Assembly (NCBI GenBank): GCA_020161265.1
Contig: JAIUOC010000013.1
Location: forward strand, 1-64,000
Direction of reading: 5' to 3'
Origin: Chloroflexota bacterium
GTDB taxonomy: Bacteria; Chloroflexota; Chloroflexia; Chloroflexales; Herpetosiphonaceae
Length of the DNA stretch: 64,000 nt
The position numbers and the translations under genes are program-made. Positions 50,855 to 59,429 of this stretch are shown here, in pieces; position 1 is the first letter of the stretch; each line of letters starts with the position of its first letter. Under the pieces are notes generated by a model that was given only the letters and a program-made list of their open reading frames with translations, made no database searches and was not told the DNA's origin.

Positions 50855-51946
50855 CTAATACAGGTTTATCGGGCTGGTTGGCGATGGAATCGCGGCAAGT
50901 TGACCACAGGCGGCGGCGATTTCTACCCCGCGCTCCACTCGCACGGTGCACGAAATGCCTGCTGCTTGCACAACTCGTTGAAAAGCCGTAACCCGCTCAC
51001 GATGCGAACGCGTCAAGGGCGTTCCAGGGATAGGATTCCACGGAATTAAATTGACATGGCAGAGCATGCCCTTAACCAAATTGGCAAGTTGGGCTGCAAG
51101 TTCAGGCGTATCGTTTTTATCGTCGAGTAGCACATATTCAAATGAAACTCGCCGATGGGTTTTATCGGTGTAATAACGAATCGAATCCATCAAATCGCTG
51201 ATATCAAAGCGATCGTTGACGGGCATAAGTTCGCTGCGCAATTGATCGTTGGGAGCATGCAACGAAACCGCCAAATTGACCTGCAAGGCTTCATCGGCCA
51301 ATTGGCGAATGCCTTTGACCAAGCCCACGGTCGAAACGGTCATGTTGCGAGCGCCAAGATTAAAGCCCTGTTTATCGTTGAGCCGTTCGACCGCCGCCCA
51401 CCAACGCTCGTAGTTGGCAAATGGTTCGCCCATGCCCATAAACACCAAGTTGGTGATATGGTCGGGCACTGGCCCGCCATGGCGTTTGGCAATCGCAGCG
51501 CCTTCATTGCGCAGATAGCGCTCGAAATATAGCACCTGCTCCATAATCTCGCCGCTGGAGATATTGCGCAACAAGCCTAATTTGCCAGTTGCACAAAAGA
51601 CGCAGCCCATGGCACAACCCGCTTGGGTCGAAACACAAATCGTCGCCCGATCTGGCGGGTAGATCATCAGCACGGTTTCAATCACCGCATTGCCTGGACA
51701 ACGCCAAAGCACTTTGCGGGTTAAGCCATCATCGGTGGTTTGTTCGCGCACCAACTCAAGGTTGCCAATTTGCAAATTTGCTGCCAATTGCTCACGTAGC
51801 GCGGCGGGCAAATCGGTCATGGCGGCAAAATCGTTAGCTAATTTTTTATATAAATGGGCATAAATTTGCCGCGCCCGAAAGGCTGGTTGGCCTAATTCGG
51901 TTAATTGCGCGGTCAAGCCCTTCAAATCAAGATCGTAAATATTCAT
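50855..51946 (-). CDS. rlmN: 23S rRNA (A2503-C2)-methyltransferase RlmN
   Basis: About 363 residues of the radical-SAM RlmN/Cfr family. It has the cluster motif '[14 protein letters not shown]' (CxxxCxxC), '[13 protein letters not shown]', '[14 protein letters not shown]' and '[18 protein letters not shown]'. The methyl-carrying Cys lies in '[20 protein letters not shown]', with the second of the family Cys pair at its end. It methylates A2503 in 23S rRNA and some tRNAs, helping translational accuracy. ATG 51946 with gaggaactc upstream is preferred to a longer frame. It is the first gene before the repeat spacer, probably cotranscribed with the FtsJ-type gene. Confidence 0.96.
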   Translation of the reverse strand: MNIYDLDLKGLTAQLTELGQPAFRARQIYAHLYKKLANDFAAMTDLPAALREQLAANLQIGNLELVREQTTDDGLTRKVLWRCPGNAVIETVLMIYPPDRATICVSTQAGCAMGCVFCATGKLGLLRNISSGEIMEQVLYFERYLRNEGAAIAKRHGGPVPDHITNLVFMGMGEPFANYERWWAAVERLNDKQGFNLGARNMTVSTVGLVKGIRQLADEALQVNLAVSLHAPNDQLRSELMPVNDRFDISDLMDSIRYYTDKTHRRVSFEYVLLDDKNDTPELAAQLANLVKGMLCHVNLIPWNPIPGTPLTRSHRERVTAFQRVVQAAGISCTVRVERGVEIAAACGQLAAIPSPTSPINLY

Positions 51947-52515
51947 GAGTTCCTCGTTTGTTACGCCCCATGATACCATCTTTCTTTATCGTGGGGATCG
52001 TCGTTGATCCACGGCACGAAGAACGAAACCACGAAGGACGCGAAGGCACGAAGGGTAAGTTTTTAGCCACAGATTCCACAGATTGTTTTGATTATGCTGC
52101 TCAACCTAATCCGCTTTCTGTTTTCCCATTGCATTTTCTGCCCCCTGAACCCTAGCCCCTAATTGTAATGGTTCATTGAGTTAACAACCAGTAGTCGTTC
52201 CCTCACCCCTAGCCCCCTCTCCCACTGCGGCGGGCGAGGGGAGCACGCCCAGAAGGGGGTTAGGGCATATTGGCCTTTGTTAATCCAATAAACCCTAACC
52301 TCTATGTTCTTTGCTCTTTGCTCTATGTTCTTATTTTCATCCCTCATCCCTCATCCTTCATCCTTTCCCCCGCTATATCGTATAATAGCGCTACGCCTAA
52401 TTTAACAATATTTCCCCATCTTGAAGCCTACGGCAGCCTGCTGGATGGAGCTTTCTTGGGCATGGCCAGCATTTGCCGGGCGTGCATTGTTGGCTTGATT
52501 CAAAGGAGTTGACCT
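51947..52515. repeat. composite repeat spacer K (inverted beta core)
   Basis: A 569-bp gene-free region. In reverse orientation it holds gamma (51990-52055), a full beta core (about 52056-52141) and alpha (ccctgaaccctagcccc, 52143-52159). Then come a theta unit (ctcacccctagccccctctc, 52203-52222), a zeta unit (tctatgttctttgctctttg, 52301-52320) and epsilon units (ttcatccctcatccctcatc, 52337-52356). The last 130 bp (52385-52515) include the ribosome site of the permease. A TATAAT at 52381-52386 is a possible -10, but no good -35 accompanies it. Confidence 0.75.
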
Positions 52516-53913
52516 GTGGCACGCAGCAATTCGCGGCTTGACGCTGGCTTGGCAGGCTATTTTCGCTTTGCCGAACGTGGAACTAACCTTCGGACTGAAA
52601 TTCTGGCGGGCGTAACCACCTTTTTCGTGATGGCCTACATTATTTTTGTTAATCCCTCGATTTTATCAAGTGGGCCGTTGGCTGAGGCTGGACCACCCTT
52701 CAACGCAACGCTCACCGCTACTTGTTTGGTTTCGGCCTTGATGTGTATCGCGATGGGCTTATTTACCAATTATCCTTTTGCCTTGGCTCCAGGCTTGGGC
52801 TTGAATGCAGTCGTCGCCTTTCAATTAATTCTGACCATGGGGTTGCCATGGCAGGCAGCGATGGGCGTGATCGTGCTCGAAGGGGTTTTGATCACACTCT
52901 TGGTGCTAACGGGCTTTCGCCAAGCGGTGATGCATGCGATTCCGCTTTCGCAAAAACGGGCGATTAGCGTGGGCATTGGCTTGTTCATTCTGTTCATTGG
53001 GTTGAATAACGCTGGGATTGTGCAACGCGGCACGGGCACGCCTATGGCCTTGGGCAATTTCACCACCTTTTCAATCTTGCTAACCGTGGTTGGCTTATTT
53101 TTGACCTTGATTTTGATGGCGCGTAAGGTCAAAGCCGCCTTGCTGATTGGCATTCTGGCCACAACCGTGATTGGGGTGGTAAGCCATTACGCCTTTGGTG
53201 CAGATGCCAGTGCTCAGACAGGCGTGCAAGGCGCATTCCCCACCGAACTAGCTAGCCCAAGCTTCGAAACCATTGGCCAAGGCCTTAATTTCGATGTGTT
53301 TAAATTAGCTGGGGTGCTTTCAGCAGTCTTGGTGATTTTCTCGCTGATGCTCTCGGATTTCTTCGACACAATGGGCACGATTATCGGCGTGGGCGAACAG
53401 GCAGGTTTTGTCAAAGCCGATGGCGATTTGCCCAATTCCAATCGGGTGTTGATGGTCGATTCAGTTGCGGCGATTGCTGGCGGCGTATTCGGCACATCAT
53501 CGGTCACCACCTACATCGAAAGTGCGGCGGGCGTTGGCGAAGGCGGGCGCACAGGCCTAACCGCCGTGGTTACTGGAATTTTGTTCCTGCTAAGCATTCT
53601 GATCGCGCCATTTGCTGGGGTTGTGCCAAGCGAAGCGACCGCGCCAGCCTTGATTATCGTGGGCTTTTTGATGTCCGGCGGCATTCGCGAAATTGATTTT
53701 GGCGAGCTTGAAGAGGGATTTCCCGCCTTGCTGACCATGACGATTATGCCATTCAGCTATAGCATTACCAATGGCATTGGCGCTGGCTTTATCAGCTATG
53801 TGGTACTGAAATTGGCCTTGGGCAAGGCCAAGCAAGTGCATCCGTTATTGTGGTTCGTTGCCGTAGCCTTCTTGGTTTACTTTCTATTGCCGTTGATCGA
53901 GGCGAAGATTTAG
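52516..53913 (+). CDS. NCS2/AzgA-like purine permease
   Basis: A 465-residue membrane transporter with about 12 hydrophobic segments. It has 'FAERGTNLRTEILAGVTTFF', 'VMAYIIFVNPSILS', 'ALAPGLGLNAVVAFQLI', 'SDFFDTMGTIIGVGEQAG' and 'GTSSVTTYIESAAGVGEGGR'. These are hallmarks of the AzgA group (adenine/guanine/hypoxanthine:H+ symport). The GTG start has aaaggag 8-14 nt upstream. It is a single gene, facing a convergent AT-rich gene across a hairpin. Confidence 0.92.
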   Translation: MARSNSRLDAGLAGYFRFAERGTNLRTEILAGVTTFFVMAYIIFVNPSILSSGPLAEAGPPFNATLTATCLVSALMCIAMGLFTNYPFALAPGLGLNAVVAFQLILTMGLPWQAAMGVIVLEGVLITLLVLTGFRQAVMHAIPLSQKRAISVGIGLFILFIGLNNAGIVQRGTGTPMALGNFTTFSILLTVVGLFLTLILMARKVKAALLIGILATTVIGVVSHYAFGADASAQTGVQGAFPTELASPSFETIGQGLNFDVFKLAGVLSAVLVIFSLMLSDFFDTMGTIIGVGEQAGFVKADGDLPNSNRVLMVDSVAAIAGGVFGTSSVTTYIESAAGVGEGGRTGLTAVVTGILFLLSILIAPFAGVVPSEATAPALIIVGFLMSGGIREIDFGELEEGFPALLTMTIMPFSYSITNGIGAGFISYVVLKLALGKAKQVHPLLWFVAVAFLVYFLLPLIEAKI

Positions 53914-53952
53914 CCTTACCTCACCCCTAAATTTCGCTAAGACAGATAAGTT

Positions 53953-53989
53953 GAAAGCCTCGGCTTTATATTTCAAAATCGAGGCTTTC
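53953..53989. terminator. hairpin between convergent genes
   Basis: gaaagcctcg (53953-53962) and cgaggctttc (53980-53989) form a perfect 10-bp stem with a 17-nt AT-rich loop, between the permease and the HEPN-like gene. T-runs are weak on both sides, so it may be a bidirectional terminator or a boundary element. Confidence 0.55.
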
Positions 53990-53995
53990 GGTAAA

Positions 53996-54682
53996 TTATT
54001 TAGTTAATATATATGTTTTTACTCTTCTAATTTCATACATCAATATATTCACATTTTTTGTAAAAACAATAAAATCATTTTCTTCATAAATAAATTTATC
54101 TAGATTTATTCCTTTATTTTTAATTGTTGTATGAAAATGCATTATGCTATTTCTAAAATTCCTTAATATATCTTTATTAGTAATTCTCATTTTTATCTTA
54201 TCATTTTTTGAGATTTCATCAATTAATTCTCCTATACGATGCTTCTCAAAATCCATACCTCTTAAGTCTTTGATATTGTTTATTCTAAGTATTTTCCTCA
54301 GAGATGTCTCATATAAAAGAATTATCGAATAAATATAAACCTTAATTTTATCATTATTGTAATCAGAGAAATGAATAATACCGCAAAATTCACCATAGTT
54401 ATAAACAAATAGAACTTTATTCTGTTTGAACTTACTAAGAGCTTGCTCACTAAACGCGTCTAAATTTACATCGATTTTTAAGGAATCATCAAGGGTTATT
54501 TCTTCAAAGAAGCCTTTTTCACTCCTACAATACGCCTTATTATTAGGATCTTCAAGAGAAGGTAAATATTCAATATTTCGGTTTTTACAAAATTTTACAC
54601 ATTCATCTTCCATCGCTGGATCATAGAAAATTACTTCGTCGGCGGGAGTCATAATGTCGGCGATACGAACGCGCTCAATCAT
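53996..54682 (-). CDS. AT-rich CBS/HEPN-like protein
   Basis: A 228-residue protein of unknown function. The N-terminal part looks like a CBS-type sensory domain ('RIADIMTPADEVIFYDPAME', later 'EFCGIIHFSDYNNDK' at 98-112). The C-terminal helical part carries 'ILRNFRNSIMHFH' at 172-184, which fits the R-x4-6-H motif of HEPN RNases (R177, H182). Base composition is far more AT-rich than its neighbours, except for the first 25-30 codons, which look native; the gene may be a chimera. gtggaggttct gives a strong ribosome site. Possibly a toxin or phage-defence RNase acquired by transfer; this is a hypothesis. Confidence 0.6.
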   Translation of the reverse strand: MIERVRIADIMTPADEVIFYDPAMEDECVKFCKNRNIEYLPSLEDPNNKAYCRSEKGFFEEITLDDSLKIDVNLDAFSEQALSKFKQNKVLFVYNYGEFCGIIHFSDYNNDKIKVYIYSIILLYETSLRKILRINNIKDLRGMDFEKHRIGELIDEISKNDKIKMRITNKDILRNFRNSIMHFHTTIKNKGINLDKFIYEENDFIVFTKNVNILMYEIRRVKTYILTK

Positions 54683-54773
54683 AGAACCTCCACATTGTTA
54701 ATCATCACAGCTAGTATAAGCTTCATCCTTAATCATTTATATCGGTCGCAAGCCCTATTTAGCTCAAATAACA

Positions 54774-54808
54774 TAAAAAAGCCCCTCTCCCAACAATTGG
54801 GAGAGGGG
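54774..54808 (-). terminator. terminator, theta-type hairpin
   Basis: A 12-bp perfect stem cccctctcccaa / ttgggagagggg (54782-54793 with 54797-54808), followed on the minus strand by CTTTTTT. It ends the signalling operon. The hairpin with its ggggtgaggg flank belongs to the 'ccctcacccc...cccctctccc' family also present at 52200. Confidence 0.85.
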
Positions 54809-54823
54809 TTGGGGTGAGGGATC

Positions 54824-56482
54824 TTAGCCTGCTGCGTTGACCGTGGCTTTGTCGCCAGTTTCAATCAGATAGACGCTGCCTTTGTGGGCTTTGGCCCGCT
54901 TTTTCACATCGGCGGCCAAATCGCCAAATTCGGCAAAGTGGGTAATCTGGTGGTTGAGGCTCGAAACCACGCCAATCGAGATGCTGACAAACGGAAATTG
55001 CTTGGGATTGCCCTCGCGGTCGTTTTGGCGAATAAAACCGCGTTGGCGCGATTCGATGTCGTAATACAAAGGCGCAAGCTGATCAAACTCACGAATAATC
55101 GATTCGCAGATTGCTGCAACGTTGTCGGGATGGGCTAGAAACACAAAATCGTCGCCGCCGATGTGGCCGACAAAATCGCCAGCCGCTCCCGAACGCTCCA
55201 CCGCACCAGTGATAATTCGCGCAGTTTGGTGGATAATCGCATCGCCTTTGAGAAAGCCATATTGATCATTGTAGGCTTTGAAGTGGTCGAGGTCGCAGTA
55301 GCCCACCACAAACGGCTGTTTGCGATCTAAGCGAGCGGCAATCGCCCGTTCAATCGCCCGATTGCCTGGCAGCATCGTCGATGGGTTGGCGTTGCCTTCG
55401 ACTTCGCGGCGGCGCAACGAGGCACTGATTCGCGCTAGCAATTCGTTCCAATCAAAGGGCTTGGTAATATAATCGTCTGCGCCAAGTTGAAAGCCGCGTA
55501 CTTTTTCTTCGGGCTTGCCCAGCGCCGAAACCAGCATCAACGGCGTGGTCGCGGTTTGGGTGCGTTCGCGCAACTGGCGCAACACCGTCCAGCCATCAAT
55601 ATCGGGCAACATCAAATCGAGCATAATCAAATCGAAGGGCTGGCGCATAGCTAAGCGCAAGCCTTCCTCGCCGCTGGTCGTGACCGTGATCGAATAACCA
55701 GCGTTCGATAAGCCTTGACTGACCACTTGCTGAATCTCTTGATCATCTTCGATTACCAAAAGCTCGGCGATGGTTTTTTTGCGGCTTTTGATCACCAACT
55801 CGCTAACCATGATTGGCAAACGATCCAAGGCCTCGTCTTTGCGAATAATTTGCAGGCGTGGGTCAAGCTCTAGTTTTTCGGTTTGCTTGGCCTCTAAACC
55901 AGTGTAAATAATAATTGGAATATGCTTGGTTTCAGGGTCTTCGCCCAGCACAAAAGCCACTTGCTCGCCATTCAGGTGGGGCAACATCAGGTCGAGAATA
56001 ATCGCCACTGGTTGATAAGCCCGCGCCAAATCCAAGCCAGCCATGCCATCGGGAGCGGTTACCACGTTATAGCCCGATTGAGTTAAACGTGCGGAAACCA
56101 CTGCGCGATAGGTTTGCGAATCTTCGATCAGCAAGACACATGGTTTGCTGGTGTCGATATCAGGTGGATATTTGGGCAAAGCCAAATTGGGCTGTTCGGT
56201 GGGCGTTTGGGTTGGCTGCTGTGGGCGCTGCGCCAGCACCTCATCGGGAATAATCACCTGAATGCCAGTTGGATGATCAAACATATATTCTTGCAGCACA
56301 TCAATCGCACTACCCAAGCGGGTTGCCGAGCGATTGAGCAAGCCCATTACCTCAGCAATTTGGGCCGAGTTGGCATTACTTTCAGCTAAATAACGCTCAA
56401 GCAACGCCAACCCCGCGTTTAACGTGGTCAGGGGTGTTGCAAAGCGGTGAACAAAACGAGAACGGCGTTCGTAGCTATCCAT
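54824..56482 (-). CDS. DHp-REC-REC-GGDEF signalling protein
   Basis: About 552 residues. At the N-terminus is a histidine-kinase-like H-box 'RFVHRFATPLTTLNAGLALL' (His about 12) with no ATPase domain. Two receiver domains follow: REC1 about 114-230 with 'VLLIEDSQ' and phospho-Asp 'AIILDLMLPHLNG', REC2 about 240-360 with 'LLVIEDDQ', 'LIMLDLMLPDIDG' and Lys in 'YITKPFDW'. The C-terminal diguanylate-cyclase-like domain (about 375-540) has 'GGDDF' in place of GGDEF and lacks the inhibitory RxxD. It could make c-di-GMP in response to phosphorylation. ATG 56482 has tctggag upstream; the ATG 56527 overlaps the sensor gene. Confidence 0.87.
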   Translation of the reverse strand: MDSYERRSRFVHRFATPLTTLNAGLALLERYLAESNANSAQIAEVMGLLNRSATRLGSAIDVLQEYMFDHPTGIQVIIPDEVLAQRPQQPTQTPTEQPNLALPKYPPDIDTSKPCVLLIEDSQTYRAVVSARLTQSGYNVVTAPDGMAGLDLARAYQPVAIILDLMLPHLNGEQVAFVLGEDPETKHIPIIIYTGLEAKQTEKLELDPRLQIIRKDEALDRLPIMVSELVIKSRKKTIAELLVIEDDQEIQQVVSQGLSNAGYSITVTTSGEEGLRLAMRQPFDLIMLDLMLPDIDGWTVLRQLRERTQTATTPLMLVSALGKPEEKVRGFQLGADDYITKPFDWNELLARISASLRRREVEGNANPSTMLPGNRAIERAIAARLDRKQPFVVGYCDLDHFKAYNDQYGFLKGDAIIHQTARIITGAVERSGAAGDFVGHIGGDDFVFLAHPDNVAAICESIIREFDQLAPLYYDIESRQRGFIRQNDREGNPKQFPFVSISIGVVSSLNHQITHFAEFGDLAADVKKRAKAHKGSVYLIETGDKATVNAAG

Positions 56483-56507
56483 ACAGGTATCTCCAGATGC
56501 CTCGCGC

Positions 56508-58445
56508 TTAGGGACGTTGTCGCTCAACCGAGCCGGAAGGGCGATCGCCTTGGTCTTCCATCAGCGCCAACTGACGGGCCACTTCTTCCACCGCCACCCG
56601 TTGTTTTCGATAAAAATCCGATTCGCTCATCGCGAGCTTATCTATAATCTCACGTATCCGTAAGCCTTTGAGAAAGCGTAATTCTAAAATATTGTAAATC
56701 ATCCATTCGGGAGCCGTTGGATCAAGTTGATCTTCAGGCCGAATGTTTTCGATTGCTTGGCGTAACACGCCTTGCAAAGCCCGCGTTGGGCTGCCACCCT
56801 GGGTATCAAGCAATTGGCGCACTGTGCGCAAATCGAGCAAAGGGCTATCGCTCAGTTTTGGACCGCCCCAATAATGTGAAAGTGCATCCTTGACCAACTG
56901 TGGAAACTCAGGATGCAAGGCCACATCAGCCAGCGCATCGGCCATTTCGGTGGCGGGCGTTTCAATTTCACTGGTTAATTGTAACAGCGAAGCGCTTTGG
57001 GGGGCTAGCCCACGCAACGAGCTAAATAGATTTTGCTGCAATTGCATATGGGTCAGCGCCAATTCCATCTGATGCGCCAAGGTTGCAATTAACTGGCGAG
57101 TGGGGACGGTCAGTTGTTCTGGCCGACAACCAATCCCAATTGCACCCAATAATTCCTGCTGGCTATTGTACAGTGGTAGCAAACAAAAGCCATCGCGAAT
57201 GCTAAAATCCTCAACTTCGGGAATGCGATCGTTACTGAAGGCCATGTGCGGCAGATTTTGCAATAGCTCGTTGATATCATGAACATTCAAAAATTGCTTG
57301 ATGGTGCGGCGCGGGCCACACGATGCTTGAACGGTAAAATGCTCTTCATTAGGAGCCAGCACAAAGCCTGATTCAACCCGCAACGAGCCACAAACTGCCA
57401 CCAAGGTATTTTCGAGCAATTGGCGTAAATCTTGGCGGGTGAAAGCTCGCTCCTCGAAGCGGCGCATCCAACGCACTTCGTCACTATCTTGGCGATAAAT
57501 CAAGGTATCAACGGTTGGTCGAATTCGCCCAATAAAAATTGGCATCATCACCGTCATCAACATTACCCCAAAAATCGTGATCGTTGCGCGGGGCAAGCCG
57601 GTGGCGGCACTGATTGGTTCAACCAATTGCAAACAAATAATCAAGGCTACGCCAACGAATGGCCCATATAATACATAACGTAAGAAATTATACTTAACCA
57701 AACGATCTGGCACAATCACCCCATGGAAAGCCACGCTATAGGTCATGAGGGTCATCATCACTCCCACGCCGGTGGTGCTTGCGCCTAGTAGCATCAACGA
57801 AAGCCAGGATGGCACGCCCTTAGTATTGGCGGCGATAATCAAATAGGGAAATACACCCAGAAACGGAGCTAAAAAAGAAGTACTTAAATACCATAAGCGT
57901 CGCCGATTGGCCGGAGTAATCGAGCGCCGATGGGCTTGGCGAATGCACCAAACCCCAAGCAAACACACGGTGACGAAATAGCTAATAAAGAACCAAAACA
58001 ATGGTCCTTTGCCAAAGCCAACATAGGGCTGACTTGGCACATCAATCACCAAAATATTACTCGTCAGCGCGACTAGCCAAAAGCCAACGCTAAATGTATA
58101 GAATAAGGGCAAGAGCACGCGCGTCCACATACGTGGATCACCTGTGCTGCGCAGCAGAGATTCGGCAAAATGGTAATAGGCCGCAGGCACAAGGCTAATA
58201 CCTGCCCATTGAATGCGCCAAAGCACATGGCGAGTAGCTTCGGTTTGCGCCTGACGTTGGAGAATTGCGCCCCCAAGCACAATCATCAACCCCACAATCA
58301 ACAAACAAAACGAACGCGCTACCCCATTGCGCCAATTGTGCAGCGCAATATAGGCAAATAACGAAAACCCCACGACCACAATTGCTGCCAGCGTTAGGTC
58401 ATTGGCTGCAAGCAAAAAATTAGTCCACGAAAACGCCGCCACCAT
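56508..58445 (-). CDS. 7TM-GAF sensor with C-terminal HTH
   Basis: A 645-residue membrane sensor. Residues 1-300 hold about eight hydrophobic helices in the style of histidine-kinase 7TM sensor regions. A GAF-like domain follows (about 345-465, 'LLENTLVAVCGSLRVESGFV', 'FCLLPLYNSQQELLGAIGIG'). The C-terminal third is helical and ends with 'LRIREIIDKLAMSESDFYRK', which looks like a sigma-region-4-type helix-turn-helix. No histidine-kinase core or catalytic output domain is present. It is the first gene of an operon with the DHp-REC-REC-GGDEF protein, whose gene starts about 25 nt after it or overlaps it. It may regulate transcription from the membrane or signal by contact. Confidence 0.78.
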   Translation of the reverse strand: MVAAFSWTNFLLAANDLTLAAIVVVGFSLFAYIALHNWRNGVARSFCLLIVGLMIVLGGAILQRQAQTEATRHVLWRIQWAGISLVPAAYYHFAESLLRSTGDPRMWTRVLLPLFYTFSVGFWLVALTSNILVIDVPSQPYVGFGKGPLFWFFISYFVTVCLLGVWCIRQAHRRSITPANRRRLWYLSTSFLAPFLGVFPYLIIAANTKGVPSWLSLMLLGASTTGVGVMMTLMTYSVAFHGVIVPDRLVKYNFLRYVLYGPFVGVALIICLQLVEPISAATGLPRATITIFGVMLMTVMMPIFIGRIRPTVDTLIYRQDSDEVRWMRRFEERAFTRQDLRQLLENTLVAVCGSLRVESGFVLAPNEEHFTVQASCGPRRTIKQFLNVHDINELLQNLPHMAFSNDRIPEVEDFSIRDGFCLLPLYNSQQELLGAIGIGCRPEQLTVPTRQLIATLAHQMELALTHMQLQQNLFSSLRGLAPQSASLLQLTSEIETPATEMADALADVALHPEFPQLVKDALSHYWGGPKLSDSPLLDLRTVRQLLDTQGGSPTRALQGVLRQAIENIRPEDQLDPTAPEWMIYNILELRFLKGLRIREIIDKLAMSESDFYRKQRVAVEEVARQLALMEDQGDRPSGSVERQRP

Positions 58446-58537
58446 ACCTAAAGTTCCTAGCGATTGAGAATGTAGTTTGCGAATGTGGCCGCAGCAGTGC
58501 CGCCACCTGAATTATAGCATGGCGCGTCTAGGCGATT

Positions 58538-58825
58538 CTAAAGGGCTAATTTGAGCGCCGCCAACCATGCTACAATCCCCGCCACCAAACCTACGCCTAA
58601 AAGGATGTTTCGGTTGCGGGTTGAGGTGGGCGCATTTGATTGCATTACGCTAAAACAGCCAAAGCTCATGCCGCCGCCCAGTAGCATCAAACCTGCCCAT
58701 AGATCGCCAAAAATCGTTAATAACAGCCCAGCCAAACCCAAAATTGCCGCCAAAATTAACAATACTTTCGAGCCAACCAATTGGCCTGGTACGCCGTTGG
58801 GGTTATCATAGGGTGTGAGTGGCAT
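58538..58825 (-). CDS. small membrane protein
   Basis: A 95-residue protein with three hydrophobic segments ('VLLILAAILGLAGLLLTIFG', 'WAGLMLLGGGMSFGCFSV', 'LLGVGLVAGIVAWLAAL') and a Pro/Asn-rich N-terminus. No family is recognised. ATG 58825 is preceded by taggagc and preferred over an ATG 24 nt upstream. It lies alone between the sensor gene and the Nudix gene. Confidence 0.6.
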   Translation of the reverse strand: MPLTPYDNPNGVPGQLVGSKVLLILAAILGLAGLLLTIFGDLWAGLMLLGGGMSFGCFSVMQSNAPTSTRNRNILLGVGLVAGIVAWLAALKLAL

Positions 58826-58898
58826 AATCTTGCTCCTACCATGCAACAAGCACGGGGTAAGCCGTGCCTGCTGCGCGATTAATTAAGTTGATTCTGCA

Positions 58899-59420
58899 TT
58901 AAGCTTGCCAAGCAATCCGCAGTTGATTGTGTTCGTCGTAAGAATAATGAGCGAAAAATGGCGGATCATGCGGTTGCATGCTCAGCACTTTGGGCAACAG
59001 AATCGCCAAATCATCAACGAGATCGCTGGTTGGTAATTGCACAGCTGAGTGCCATTCTAATGCTCCTTCGACGCTTGACACGATGTTTTGGTTGCTGGCC
59101 TCGGCAGTCCACACCGCCATCACAATCCCAACTTCAGCGCCGCTATCAATATGCACAATTCCAGCCAAACGCGGTTGTGCCACCGTCAAGCCCGTTTCTT
59201 CGTGGACTTCACGCAGGGTTGCGCTGAGAAAATCCTCGTGGCGTTCGATATGGCCGCCCACACCATTTAAGCGGTTGGGCCAAACACGTTTGGTCGGCGC
59301 ACCACGTAACAGCAACACTTGGCGTTCGGCTCCGCTGCCAAAGGTCACAAAACAGAGCGTTCGTGGAATCGTCTGCCAACGATGCAGATTGTTATTAATG
59401 CCTTGATCTTCGCGCCCCAT
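58899..59420 (-). CDS. Nudix hydrolase
   Basis: A 173-residue Nudix protein with 'RQVLLLRGAPTKRVWPNRLN' in the N-terminal half. The Nudix box begins 'GGHIERHEDFL' and ends 'REVHEETGL', giving the full Gx5Ex7REUxEExGU pattern. 'RLAGIVHIDS' follows. It hydrolyses a nucleoside diphosphate linked to some group X; the exact substrate is unknown. Its ribosome site (gaggtagg) overlaps the stop of the kinase gene, 9 nt upstream, so it is the third gene of a Nudix-kinase-Nudix operon. Confidence 0.87.
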   Translation of the reverse strand: MGREDQGINNNLHRWQTIPRTLCFVTFGSGAERQVLLLRGAPTKRVWPNRLNGVGGHIERHEDFLSATLREVHEETGLTVAQPRLAGIVHIDSGAEVGIVMAVWTAEASNQNIVSSVEGALEWHSAVQLPTSDLVDDLAILLPKVLSMQPHDPPFFAHYSYDEHNQLRIAWQA

Positions 59421-59429
59421 AGTGTTTGC

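Noticed and set aside
4557-52380. CRISPR array as explanation of the many short repeats
   Set aside because: Repeats are degenerate 7-10-mers, directly adjacent or in inverted pairs, without uniform 20-40 nt repeats and equal spacers, and no cas genes are present.
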